42,147 bases of DNA from Nitrososphaera sp. UBA210 (GCA_002494895.1 DADA01000094.1:1-42147); one strand, 5' to 3'; positions 1-8,262 are shown, counted from the first letter of the stretch. Numbers and translations: made by a program. The notes: generated from the sequence alone by a model not told the origin.

Positions 1-1480
1 CAGCGACTCCGATCGAGGAAATAACTTCGGCGTGCTCTGCAATCTTGTGTTGTAGCTGCAGTTTTCGCGCAACATACGGCACCAGGACAGATGCGCCCCC
101 GCCGCCTCCCACAAATACCGCGCGTTCTTTTTTCAGCTTGTACTCCTTTATCATCGGTTCAACTATTTCGAGGATTTTTTTTGCAGATATTTCAAGAATC
201 GACGAGGCAGCGACTTCCATGGTTGTGCCTAGCCTGGCTGCCAGTATGGATAGCGCCGCCTTTGCAGACACCTCGCTAGACCTCGCGTAGTCGCCCGGTG
301 GCACCATGCCAAGGGCATTAGCGGCGCACGTATTTGTTATCGCGAATCTCTTGCCCCCGCCGGTCTCTATGGCGACATAGTCGATCGGGTCGCCTTCCTT
401 GGGCATGAAAGTGATTATCTGGCCTCCCTCAAGCTCCTCTGGTGAGGCAAAGCAGGAATACGGCAGCCCGGCAATGTGAGCAGACCTTGGACCGACGTCT
501 GTAATCTTTCTGCCTGACCATCGGACAAGTGATCCCCCTGCCACACCTGCGACCCTGACGTCCAGAGACCTGATGCATGTTGGATGCTGCATTATCGTTA
601 CGTACCTGACCTCAGGTCTGCCGTCCTTTATGACGCAGACATTAGTTGAGGTGCCTCCGACTTCAATGAACACACCGTCTATCACGCGCAAGTGCAAGAG
701 AGCGCCGGCAACGCTAGCCGCTGGTCCGGACAAGACCGTAATTATGGGCTTGCTCCGGAACGTGCTCATGTCGGTAACACCGCCATCACCTTTCATGATA
801 AGCACCGGGGCATTGATGCCCTGGTTGCGGACGGCTGATTCGACGAACCGTGCAGTAGCTATGGCCTTTGGAAGTATTCCCGCGTTAATCGCCGCCGTAA
901 GTGTCCTGATTTCAAGACCGTATATTCCGGTAAGTTCATGGCCGGCTGTAGCGGGAGCAATGGATTTTGACATCACGAACTGCTCATTGCTCGGGTCGTC
1001 CACTCCGTAGGCTTCGCTTACCACAATGACCTCCGCTCCCTCTGAGCCAAGTTCTGACATGATTTTCTGCACCAGGCTGTCATCAAGGTACTTTGAGGTG
1101 TCCAGAAAACGATAGCATGTGTGCAGGTACTTGTTTGGGGCCAGTTCGACGTCTTTGACGTTCGTGCGCTTTATCACATTTGATTTTTCAAGGCCCACGC
1201 CCATACCAACTATGCCAACTTTAGCTGTATCGCCTTCCAAAAGTGCATTTACGGCCTGTGTCGTGCTATGAGATATCAGCTCGATTTCGGAATTTTCTAT
1301 GGAATGCGATTTCATCAGCGATCCAAGTGCCTGAACGATGCCTGTTGAGACGCCTTCGCTTGAAGAATGGGTTGTCGGTACTGTCGTCTTGCCGATTATC
1401 CTGCCTTGCAGCATGTCAATAGCAACGGCTTTTGTGAACGTACCTCCCACATCGATTCCGACCCTGATTCTTCTCTGCAT
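1..1480 (-). CDS. Hydantoinase/oxoprolinase family protein (N-terminal part; runs off the window)
   Basis: The reading frame opens with ATG at 1480 and stays open to the window edge, giving about 493 residues with no stop, so the gene is cut off. The N-terminus (MQRRIRVGIDVGGTFTKAVA) is the actin-like ATPase phosphate-1 motif typical of HyuA/oxoprolinase proteins. A second glycine-rich stretch near residue 460 (VFVGGGGGASVLVPYVA) is also characteristic. Family members hydrolyse cyclic amides such as 5-oxoproline or hydantoins using ATP, or carboxylate ketones. The substrate cannot be told from sequence, and no HyuB-like partner is visible because the downstream side lies outside the window. 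A TTTAAA box around 1516-1521 would place the transcript start near 1493, about 13 nt before the ATG. A DtxR-like palindrome sits on that point. Confidence 0.85.
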   Translation of the reverse strand, partial: MQRRIRVGIDVGGTFTKAVAIDMLQGRIIGKTTVPTTHSSSEGVSTGIVQALGSLMKSHSIENSEIELISHSTTQAVNALLEGDTAKVGIVGMGVGLEKSNVIKRTNVKDVELAPNKYLHTCYRFLDTSKYLDDSLVQKIMSELGSEGAEVIVVSEAYGVDDPSNEQFVMSKSIAPATAGHELTGIYGLEIRTLTAAINAGILPKAIATARFVESAVRNQGINAPVLIMKGDGGVTDMSTFRSKPIITVLSGPAASVAGALLHLRVIDGVFIEVGGTSTNVCVIKDGRPEVRYVTIMQHPTCIRSLDVRVAGVAGGSLVRWSGRKITDVGPRSAHIAGLPYSCFASPEELEGGQIITFMPKEGDPIDYVAIETGGGKRFAITNTCAANALGMVPPGDYARSSEVSAKAALSILAARLGTTMEVAASSILEISAKKILEIVEPMIKEYKLKKERAVFVGGGGGASVLVPYVARKLQLQHKIAEHAEVISSIGVA

Positions 1481-1483
1481 TAG

Positions 1484-1497
1484 TTAGGCAAACCTAA
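1484..1497. promoter_or_regulatory. Palindrome TTAGGCAAACCTAA, DtxR/MntR-like operator candidate
   Basis: Perfect 5-bp dyad TTAGG-N4-CCTAA, 4-17 nt upstream of the hydantoinase/oxoprolinase start codon and overlapping the transcript start predicted from the TATA-like box at about 1516-1521. The pattern resembles operators of DtxR/MntR-family metal-dependent repressors (known for bacteria and some archaea). Binding here is an inference from position and symmetry. Confidence 0.45.
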
Positions 1498-1571
1498 TTG
1501 TCAGGATGAAGCAATTTAAACTATTTCGCTCAGGGCTCTGTTAACTTAAAGAACAAGTGGATGACGGTCAT

Positions 1572-2117
1572 TCAGAACGCAAGCAAACTTTCTTGAATTT
1601 GCCTGAGCTCCGCATGGATGTCTGACATCTCTGAATTGAAAAGGTCGTTCCCTAACTCTAGCGAAGAAATATTTTCTGTACGGATGATTATCTCATCAAG
1701 CTCTGCATGTATTGATTCAAAGTTGGCTTTTTCGGGCGACCACCAAAAGACAGAACCACGCTCAGGCAGCACTGCCTTAGCGACTGTCACGTGATGTAGT
1801 ACTTCTTCAGGGGTTTGTGCTGTTTCAGCCCTTACGAGCTGACCCAATGCCACATCTACCTCTGCGTTACGAGGGATAAGGGCATAAGCAATGTTGGAAA
1901 CACCCACATAAGCGATGGAGAATCCAAGGATTATCACGAGCAAAGCGATTTTAGTCCTTGTCTGCACATTCCCTCTGATTGCGTCGATAGGCGTTATGAC
2001 TTTTGAACTTTGTGGATGTAGCAAACGACCGTTAACATGCACAGAATTTTTGACCCGAGCAAAAGATAAGTTACCAGAACCTCGCTCAGGTTCTGGTCTG
2101 GGCAGTCCGGAATCCAT
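1572..2117 (-). CDS. Single-pass membrane protein of unknown function
   Basis: 181 residues if the ATG at 2117 is used. One clear transmembrane helix (about residues 56-80, KIALLVIILGFSIAYVGVS) follows a basic, proline-rich N-terminus, and about 100 residues follow the helix. These are rich in Glu/Ile/Leu (for example EVLHHVTVAKAVL and IHAELDEIII) and could form alpha-helices, probably outside the cell. I recognise no family. The first codons overlap a perfect 9-bp stem-loop (2074-2096), so a downstream non-ATG start is possible, but the only in-frame ATG is the first. It is transcribed convergently with the hydantoinase gene's upstream side and divergently from the GH5 gene at 2229. Confidence 0.55.
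   Translation of the reverse strand: MDSGLPRPEPERGSGNLSFARVKNSVHVNGRLLHPQSSKVITPIDAIRGNVQTRTKIALLVIILGFSIAYVGVSNIAYALIPRNAEVDVALGQLVRAETAQTPEEVLHHVTVAKAVLPERGSVFWWSPEKANFESIHAELDEIIIRTENISSLELGNDLFNSEMSDIHAELRQIQESLLAF
2074..2096. repeat. Perfect 9-bp inverted repeat with 5-nt loop
   Basis: CCAGAACCT, loop CGCTC, then AGGTTCTGG. It lies within the first codons of the minus-strand membrane protein gene (encoding PEPERGSG) and in the divergent space facing the GH5 gene. It could be an operator, an mRNA hairpin near the start codon, or chance. Confidence 0.4.
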
Positions 2118-2228
2118 ACGCGATTGAAGGAAACCGAATACACCATTTGGCCGCCTAGTTACTGTCCATTAGAGCACTGCAAAAACACAGGTGCTTTAAT
2201 TCAGAGTCTTTTTGCATAAGCATTAAAA

Positions 2229-3929
2229 ATGATCAGTTTTGCGAAGAACCTGAGTTGTAAAATGAATGAAGGATCTAGAACAAAATTTGGCAAGATATCA
2301 GTGGGAATTTCCCTCTGTATGTTACTGGCGGCTTCCGTTGTCTCGCCTGTCTTCGCAGCAGAAACGTTCAGGCATTTTGACGGCAATGATAAGATAGACA
2401 TTGCTTCGAAGTGGTCACTTGAGCTCAACCACTTTGTTTTAGAAACAAAAATCAGGATTGCAAGCGAACCTTCGGAGCGAGGATATCTGATAAGTAAAGG
2501 ATCAGCTGGCGGAAACAACCAAGATGATCAAAATTATGCATTGTTCATAGAGCCGAACAGAAAGGTCGGGGGAGGCTTTGAGGCCGCCGATGGTACCAGT
2601 CACTATGTTTTCTCAAGCGCTATCTCGCTGAACGCGTGGCATACCGCCAAACTAGTCTTCGACGGCACAAAACTACGACTGATAATCGACGGAGTCACGA
2701 AGGCGTCAAAATCCGTTACAAAGAATCCTGACAGCGGACTTTCAGGCGTACTGAGGATAGGCGCCAATGCAAAAGTTCTAAATAATTTCTTTGTCGGCGA
2801 CATGGATTATGCCAAAGTGATGAACCAAGATACTTGGAAAGTTGGCTATTATGACAACTATGGCGGTGGAACGACTTCGCCTCCCTCAACATCTCCCGCC
2901 GGCAGCTCAGATTGTGACTCGAAACCGATGAATCAGCTGCGCGGAGTGGCATTTATGGACCCCGTCCTCACAAGAAGCGAAAAGGGCAGGTCGTTTAATG
3001 CGCCGACTGACTACGTCAAGGAGAGCCTGCAGCGCTTGAATTCGTACGGGTTCAACCTGATAAGGGTACCCTACTTTTGGGAATCCTACGCATACAATCC
3101 AACGCAGTTCATGAACGAACTTGAATTGGTTGCAAAGACTGCGCAAGCCAATAATATTTGTGTCATCTTCGACAACCACCACTGGTTTACGTCCAGTTAC
3201 TGGAACACGGACATTGGTAAGAGCGGCCAGGCCATTGGATTTCCATCATTCGTCGTAAAGAGCTTCCCATCAAAGGCGACATACTATGACACTGCAGGAC
3301 CTTTCTGGGAGGGTTTGCTCAGCAACACCATCGTCATAAATGGCAAGAAGGTTTGGGAAGTCCAGGCTGACTTTTTGCAAAAAGTTGTAAACAAAGTCGA
3401 CGGGTACAGTAGTGTCGCCGGCTATGAAATACTGAACGAGCCTCACCTGTGGTCGAAATCACAGTACGAGAAGCTGGGTAATTACAATACGTACATGGCA
3501 CAAAAGATCAGGGCGATCTCTGACAAGAAGATAGTCTTTGACAGGGAAACCACAAAGGAGTTCGTGCGTGATCCCAATATGGAACACAAGATAGTTCCAC
3601 GCGGCGTGACAAAGCTCGTGTATGGTCCACATCTTTATTCTGTTCCGTCGGGCGGCGGAGGGCTGAAGCAGCTCAACAATTTCAAAGAGTGGGCTCGTGA
3701 TTGGAAAGTTGAAATCATGATAGGCGAGTTCTCTGCCCACAGCCAGGCCGACATGAATGCATTCCTCAAAGCATGGAAGAACGCAGGATTCGGATGGACG
3801 TACTGGAAATGGAGCAAAGCGACGAGCACCGGAGCGGGTCATTTGGGCAATGTAGTGTTCGAGAGCGACACCACGGCCAAGACACAAGCTCTCAAGCAAC
3901 TGCTCAGCGCCCACACTCAGGTGTACTGA
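2229..3929 (+). CDS. Secreted glycoside hydrolase, GH5 (cellulase)-like, with N-terminal LamG-like domain
   Basis: 566 residues. A signal peptide is plain: basic residues, hydrophobic run ISLCMLLAASVV, then a VFA-AE cleavage site near residue 44. Residues about 45-210 look like a concanavalin/LamG sugar-binding fold. A Ser/Thr/Pro/Gly linker (about 213-232) joins it to a TIM-barrel glycosidase (about 235-560). The GH5 signature is visible: RVPYFW early in the barrel, YEILNEPH with the acid/base Glu404, and IMIGEFSA with the nucleophile candidate Glu500. GH5 enzymes cleave beta-1,4-glucans, mannans and related polymers outside the cell; the substrate here is unknown. A TTTAAT box at about 2193-2200 puts the transcript start near 2223 and supports the ATG at 2229, although ATG 2262 would also give a good signal peptide. 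The next gene is another secreted protein. Confidence 0.88.
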   Translation: MISFAKNLSCKMNEGSRTKFGKISVGISLCMLLAASVVSPVFAAETFRHFDGNDKIDIASKWSLELNHFVLETKIRIASEPSERGYLISKGSAGGNNQDDQNYALFIEPNRKVGGGFEAADGTSHYVFSSAISLNAWHTAKLVFDGTKLRLIIDGVTKASKSVTKNPDSGLSGVLRIGANAKVLNNFFVGDMDYAKVMNQDTWKVGYYDNYGGGTTSPPSTSPAGSSDCDSKPMNQLRGVAFMDPVLTRSEKGRSFNAPTDYVKESLQRLNSYGFNLIRVPYFWESYAYNPTQFMNELELVAKTAQANNICVIFDNHHWFTSSYWNTDIGKSGQAIGFPSFVVKSFPSKATYYDTAGPFWEGLLSNTIVINGKKVWEVQADFLQKVVNKVDGYSSVAGYEILNEPHLWSKSQYEKLGNYNTYMAQKIRAISDKKIVFDRETTKEFVRDPNMEHKIVPRGVTKLVYGPHLYSVPSGGGGLKQLNNFKEWARDWKVEIMIGEFSAHSQADMNAFLKAWKNAGFGWTYWKWSKATSTGAGHLGNVVFESDTTAKTQALKQLLSAHTQVY

Positions 3930-4166
3930 GCGCGGCTTTCTTCTTTTTTCAAATTATTGCTCGGGCGTTGATATGGGCGAAGAATCAGTGTTATTCAAAT
4001 AATCAGCTGAAATTCTGACCGTATGAAGAAAAATCCCCATAATGATTTATCGTTTTCAGAACCTCGCGGCTATCAAAAAATCATCGGGCAGTTCACAGAA
4101 CATTGTTACTTCACTACAGTGACGGATCTAATTGACCTACGCACACTACCAACTATTTCACAAGTG

Positions 4167-4174
4167 TTTTATGA
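4167..4174 (+). promoter_or_regulatory. TATA-like box for the RTX gene
   Basis: TTTTATGA is centred about 30 nt before the ATG at 4200, predicting a transcript start near 4195. This decides the start codon: the open frame extends upstream to 4023 but those codons would not be transcribed. The stretch 3930-4166 holds no gene I can support, only a T-rich patch (3937-3951) that probably terminates the GH5 transcript. Confidence 0.5.
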
Positions 4175-4199
4175 GATGCGTCTGATCGATAGCAAAGAT

Positions 4200-6551
4200 A
4201 TGAATAAATCCATAAGTTTGATACTTGTTGTTGCGTCGATTGTTTCGACGCTGCCGATCCTCGCCCCGTCAACTGCTATTGCTGCAGTAGATCCAGACGA
4301 CGCGTGCAATGTTCCGGGAGTAATTCAGGTTCCTGCAAGCGGACAAAAATGGGGGACCAATGGCGATGACGTTATCAGAGGGACTGAAGGTAATGACAGG
4401 ATATTTGGCAAGAGCGGAAATGACATAATTTGTGGTCTAGGGGGACACGACTACATAGTTTCAGCAAACGGTGATGATACCGTCTATGGCGGACCCGGAA
4501 ATGATGACATCTATACAGGCAACCAGGACGATACGGTTTACGCCGGTGAGGGGGACGACCAAGCTTGGGGTGGCTTTGGAACAGACATTTTTTTCGGTGA
4601 GGAGGGTAATGATGTTCTCTACCTTGGGGACAGCACCAACACCGCCGTTGTGATCCCGCCAGACGAGGGCTACGGCGGTCCGGGCGATGACTTTGTCCAT
4701 GGCGGCGACGGCAACGACGTTGAATTCGGCGGTCCCGGCAATGACATCTTGTTTGGCGGCGCGGGTGAAAATGACCTGGACGGCGAAAGTGACAACGACT
4801 TTGTCGAGGGCGGCCGCAACGATGACGTATTAACGGGCAGTTCTGGAAACGACAGGCTGTTTGGAACCAATGCACGTGACGAGATCTTTAGCAACGACGG
4901 CGTGAACTTTAACGACTTTGTGCATGGCGGCGGAGGGACAAACGACGACTGCACCACAGACCCGGACCGCGCACTCGGATGTGAGATGCTGGTAGGCACC
5001 GGAAATCCGCCACCAGGTCTGACGACTGATTCGGTTCCAGGGGCATGTGCGAATCCGACCATCGTTGGTTCGAACAATTCTATCAAGGGTACTGCCGGCA
5101 ACGATGTCATACTTGGGTCACACCGCAGCGAGAATATCTTTGGACTTGGCGGGAATGATGTAATTTGCGCCATGGGCGGAGACGACAAGATTTTTGGCAG
5201 CAACGGCGACGATGAAATCCACGCGGGGTCGGGAAATGATCTTGTACTTGGCGGCGCAGGAACCGAGGTAGTATTCGGTCAGGAGGGAGATGACACTATT
5301 TTTACCGATGCGAATGGTGAAGGTGCAGAAATCATATCAGCCGGTCCGGGAGACGACTACGTCAACGACGGTAAGGATGACGCAAGTATTTCAGGCGATG
5401 ATGGCGATGACGTATTCAGAGGAGGATCCGGGAACGAAGACATGTTTGGCGGCGAAGGTAATGATTTCTTGGAGGGCGGCATCGGCAGCGAAGACATGTT
5501 TGGCAACGAAGGCAACGATTTCCTGATCGGCGCTGGCGGCAACGAGAACATGGATGGGGGCGAAGGTAACGACTTCCTGATAGGCGAAGCGGGGTTTGAT
5601 AACATGGAAGGTGGGCCAGGAGGCGACATCTTTAACGGCGGCTGGGACGACGATGTACTGACAGACCAAGATGGAATATCTGGCAATGATTTTCTAGACG
5701 GGAATGGTGAAGGGACTGGCAATACCGCGGCGCCCGTAACTGCACTCCTTGCTGACGTCTGTATCAGCGACCCAGGTGATGTAGAGGAAGACTGCGAACT
5801 GGATAGCACTATCAGCGAAGATAACTGCAACGACCCAGACGCAATAACAGGAAGCGGTACATTTGACGGCACTTCAGGCGATGACATCATCAGAGGAAGC
5901 GCTGGAGTCGACACGATAAACGGCCTTGGCGGAGATGACATCATATGTGGCGCTGACGGGGGCGACACAATTAACGGCGGTCCGGGAAACGACTTTCTCT
6001 TTGGCCAGGACGGCGATGACAACCTGAACGGAGACGGCAACGACGATGTCATATACGGTGGCCCCAACAACGACGACATCCATGGTGATGCCGGAGATGA
6101 TTCTGTCTTTGGAGATGCGGGCAACGACGACGTAAATGGTGATGCCGGAGTGGACGGTGTCTTTGGTGGCGGCGGGACAGACAACGTTGACGGCGGGCTA
6201 AACGATGACAGGGTCTATGGCGGTGACGGTAACGACGAACTATACGGAGGAACAGATGCCGGCGTTGACAAGTTGCTGGCAGGTCCTGGCAATGACTACC
6301 TTGAGGCAGGTCCAGGCGACGACACGCTCTATGGTCTGGATGGTAGCGACGAAATGCACGGCAACGACGGCTCGGACAGGCTTTGGGGCGACGGTCCCGG
6401 CGATGTGGGCGACGATATAATCGACGGCGGACCAGGAAATGACAGCGCCGTGAACTCGCTCGACGGAGTAGTCGGTAACGACCAAGTCAATGGTGGCGCG
6501 GGTACTGAGAAGTGTGTGACCGATCCAGATCCAACGGTGAACTGTGAATAG
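4200..6551 (+). CDS. Secreted RTX (haemolysin-type calcium-binding repeat) protein
   Basis: 783 residues from the ATG at 4200, which begins a clean signal peptide (MNKSISLILVVASIVST, cleavage after AIAA). The frame is open from 4023 but the extra 59 residues would bury the signal. Almost the whole mature protein is RTX nonapeptide repeats (GGxGxDxUx type, with many GND, GDD and GGP turns), which bind Ca2+ and fold into parallel beta-rolls outside the cell. Three modules are visible. Each opens with a Cys-x2-Pro segment and a GTxGND/GLGGxDxIC block and closes with a Cys...Asp-Pro...Cys-Glu segment: 4305-4983, 5046-5795 and 5826-6545. Inside module 2, an 18-residue unit (GNEDMFGGEGNDFLEGG-like) repeats three times at 5429-5590. 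No catalytic domain is present. A structural surface, adhesion or matrix role is inferred. Confidence 0.88.
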   Translation: MNKSISLILVVASIVSTLPILAPSTAIAAVDPDDACNVPGVIQVPASGQKWGTNGDDVIRGTEGNDRIFGKSGNDIICGLGGHDYIVSANGDDTVYGGPGNDDIYTGNQDDTVYAGEGDDQAWGGFGTDIFFGEEGNDVLYLGDSTNTAVVIPPDEGYGGPGDDFVHGGDGNDVEFGGPGNDILFGGAGENDLDGESDNDFVEGGRNDDVLTGSSGNDRLFGTNARDEIFSNDGVNFNDFVHGGGGTNDDCTTDPDRALGCEMLVGTGNPPPGLTTDSVPGACANPTIVGSNNSIKGTAGNDVILGSHRSENIFGLGGNDVICAMGGDDKIFGSNGDDEIHAGSGNDLVLGGAGTEVVFGQEGDDTIFTDANGEGAEIISAGPGDDYVNDGKDDASISGDDGDDVFRGGSGNEDMFGGEGNDFLEGGIGSEDMFGNEGNDFLIGAGGNENMDGGEGNDFLIGEAGFDNMEGGPGGDIFNGGWDDDVLTDQDGISGNDFLDGNGEGTGNTAAPVTALLADVCISDPGDVEEDCELDSTISEDNCNDPDAITGSGTFDGTSGDDIIRGSAGVDTINGLGGDDIICGADGGDTINGGPGNDFLFGQDGDDNLNGDGNDDVIYGGPNNDDIHGDAGDDSVFGDAGNDDVNGDAGVDGVFGGGGTDNVDGGLNDDRVYGGDGNDELYGGTDAGVDKLLAGPGNDYLEAGPGDDTLYGLDGSDEMHGNDGSDRLWGDGPGDVGDDIIDGGPGNDSAVNSLDGVVGNDQVNGGAGTEKCVTDPDPTVNCE

Positions 6552-6568
6552 ACGGATCTACCACCTCC

Positions 6569-6575
6569 TTTTTTT
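6569..6575 (+). terminator. T-run after the RTX gene
   Basis: Seven T residues 18 nt after the RTX stop codon, preceded by CCACCTCC. Archaeal RNA polymerase commonly terminates on such T-tracts without a hairpin. Confidence 0.4.
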
Positions 6576-6664
6576 CATTGTCCAGCCGAGCGTCCACTTC
6601 AACAGAACCTCTCTCTAGCTTCGTATCGGCTGGGTGTACATCAATTGGCGTTAAGGGCTGATGG

Positions 6665-6820
6665 TCATCTGTCCCAAGTGGCGGTAGAATCATCTGGAAG
6701 CCAGCCCTTCCCGTTGCACATATAACATTTCGAATCGGGCTGAGGAGGCAGAGCCTGTGGGATGAAAGTGCCAGTTTCGCTCAATCCCGTTCCCATGCAT
6801 CTGGGGCACATCTTTGTCAT
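6665..6820 (-). CDS. 51-residue zinc-finger microprotein (DnaJ-like CxxCxGxG pair)
   Basis: ATG at 6820, stop TGA at 6665-6667. The protein starts MTKMCPRCMGTG and later has CYMCNGKGW. The two CxxCxGxG-type knuckles, 24 residues apart, match the zinc-binding half-sites of the DnaJ cysteine-rich domain, so one Zn2+ bound by four Cys is likely. A good Shine-Dalgarno-like GGGTGAG (6823-6829, minus strand) ends two nucleotides before the start codon. It is too short for most gene finders. The function is unknown; small rubredoxin- or DnaJ-like zinc proteins often bind nucleic acid or protein partners. It is convergent with the RTX gene and lies downstream of a second small zinc-finger gene on the same strand. 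Confidence 0.65.
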   Translation of the reverse strand: MTKMCPRCMGTGLSETGTFIPQALPPQPDSKCYMCNGKGWLPDDSTATWDR

Positions 6821-6918
6821 ATCTCACCCTTTTTCTTGGTCGACGGTACTCTTTAGGGTAGCTGCCAGTGGGGCCTCACTATTCTTTCGAGAAAATAGCT
6901 CAGGGCGGTGTTGAGTTA

Positions 6919-7056
6919 CTATCCGCCCGCCGACTCTATCAGGCCTGCAACCTTCAGTTTCTTTTTCGAGTGAATCAGCTGGAAGTGGTGCTTGTATTCC
7001 TTGTCGTCATAGAATGCCAGATGGCAGTTTGGGCAACCGAGCCATAATTCTTCCAT
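6919..7056 (-). CDS. 45-residue single C2H2 zinc-finger protein
   Basis: ATG at 7056, stop TAG at 6919-6921. The protein MEELWLGCPNCHLAFYDD... contains C-x2-C-x12-H-x4-H with Phe and Leu at the usual core positions (CPNC, then a hydrophobic core, then HFQLIH), which is the classical C2H2 zinc-finger spacing. A basic KKKLK tail follows. A TATA box (TTTATTTATAA, 7078-7088 on the minus strand) predicts a transcript start at the ATG itself, so a leaderless mRNA. Single C2H2 fingers of this size are known in archaea as DNA- or RNA-binding microproteins; no target is evident. The 98-bp space after it (6821-6918) shows nothing else. Confidence 0.7.
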   Translation of the reverse strand: MEELWLGCPNCHLAFYDDKEYKHHFQLIHSKKKLKVAGLIESAGG

Positions 7057-7077
7057 AGTGTCAGGAATGGACAGGAA

Positions 7078-7088
7078 TTATAAATAAA
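7078..7088 (-). promoter_or_regulatory. TATA box of the C2H2 microprotein gene
   Basis: TTTATTTATAA on the minus strand, centred 26 nt before the ATG at 7056, which fits a leaderless archaeal promoter. It lies in the short gap after phaC. Confidence 0.5.
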
Positions 7089-7110
7089 ATCTTGGCTATG
7101 GTTATATTAT

Positions 7111-8262
7111 CTACTGCGACCTTGCCTTGAGCCACTGGCCAACTTTTGGCAGCACGTTGTTCTGAGAATACAGGCTCGCTATCAGGCCAACGTGTCCTGT
7201 GTGGAAGCGCATCAGCCGCTTGTCGACGCTGGAAACCATGTCGTTGAGCGGCGCGCTACACTGCGGCGAGACAAGGTGGTCCTCGTCAGCGACGATGTTC
7301 AGCAGGGGAACCTTGATCTTTGACAGATCGATTGTTTCGTCTCCCAGCTTGAGCTCGTTCTTGACAAACAAATTCTTTTGATAGATATCAGCTATCCACT
7401 GCCGGAACGTCTCCCCGGCAATCGGAGGAGTATCGTAAAGCCACTTTTCGATTCGCAAAAAGTTGCCGACAAACGATTCATTGTCGATATTCTGCACCAG
7501 GTTAAAGTACTTGTTAACGCCCTGCTTGAATGGCTTCAGGATAGAGTAGCAGGCGTAGAGCTGCTCAGCGGGCAGGTTTCCGACGATGTTTACCATCTTC
7601 TCGACATCCATGTGTTTTGCGATGTTTCCGATTACCGTCGTGTCTTTTTCAGTGTCAACCACCGGGGCAATTACCGCCAGGTTCCGCACTTTTTCCTGGT
7701 GCAGCGTCGTATACATTGCCGACATGCTTGCGCCCATGCAGTAACCGTGAAGCGTCACCTGGTCGACCTTGTTTTTCTTTAGGAGGATATCGACGCAGTG
7801 GTCTATGTCGCAGTTTACATAATCATCAAATGAGGCATACTTGTCGGCCGTGGTCGGAGTCTTCCAGTCGATAAGGAAGACGTCAAATCCCTGGTTCAGC
7901 AGGCTTTTCACCCAGCTCTTGTCCGGCTGCAGGTCGAGTACGTATGACTTGTTTATCAGAGCATAGGCAACGAGAATCGGAGTCTTTGCAGTCTTGTTAA
8001 CCATCTGTTGGTAGTGCAAAAGCCTGTATGTCCGCGTCTCCTCGAGTATCTCGTGTGGGGTCTGACCTACCTCTACGTCGCCGGCAGCGTGAAGGATCGA
8101 CCTCGTCTTCTCGAGCTTTCTGTAGAGTTCCTGAATCTCTTTTGCCCTGTCTGCTTCCTCTTTGGTGACTTTGGGCTGCTGCTCCTGCTGCTGGGGCTGT
8201 GCCGGCGGAGGTGAGTGATCCTCTTGCTTCTGGTCAGGTTGCAACTCTTCTTGCTTGGTCAT
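7111..8262 (-). CDS. phaC: Class III polyhydroxyalkanoate synthase catalytic subunit PhaC
   Basis: 383 residues, a usual length for class III PhaC. It polymerises hydroxyacyl-CoA (typically 3-hydroxybutyryl-CoA) into PHA storage granules, working as a complex with PhaE. The lipase-like box is G-Y-C-M-G with nucleophile Cys175; the triad is completed by Asp328 (ADEDHLVSP) and His357 (HTGHVGLI). The first 45 residues are low-complexity Gln/Pro/Glu, which is unusual and may be a granule or partner contact. It overlaps phaE by 29 bp in another frame, so the two are translationally coupled. PHA synthesis has been noted in Nitrososphaera-type ammonia oxidisers, and hydroxybutyryl-CoA is an intermediate of their carbon-fixation cycle. 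Confidence 0.92.
   Translation of the reverse strand: MTKQEELQPDQKQEDHSPPPAQPQQQEQQPKVTKEEADRAKEIQELYRKLEKTRSILHAAGDVEVGQTPHEILEETRTYRLLHYQQMVNKTAKTPILVAYALINKSYVLDLQPDKSWVKSLLNQGFDVFLIDWKTPTTADKYASFDDYVNCDIDHCVDILLKKNKVDQVTLHGYCMGASMSAMYTTLHQEKVRNLAVIAPVVDTEKDTTVIGNIAKHMDVEKMVNIVGNLPAEQLYACYSILKPFKQGVNKYFNLVQNIDNESFVGNFLRIEKWLYDTPPIAGETFRQWIADIYQKNLFVKNELKLGDETIDLSKIKVPLLNIVADEDHLVSPQCSAPLNDMVSSVDKRLMRFHTGHVGLIASLYSQNNVLPKVGQWLKARSQ

Noticed and set aside
573..1010. Plus-strand open frame inside the hydantoinase/oxoprolinase region
   Set aside because: Antisense to a well-supported conserved protein; no family resemblance.
4023..4199. N-terminal extension of the RTX gene
   Set aside because: It would bury a good signal peptide, and the TATA-like box at 4167-4174 places the transcript start at about 4195.
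4375..6184. Several long antisense open frames opposite the RTX gene
   Set aside because: Periodic Gly/Asp codons of RTX repeats leave the opposite strand stop-poor; the peptides are Pro/Ser-rich repeats with no start signals.
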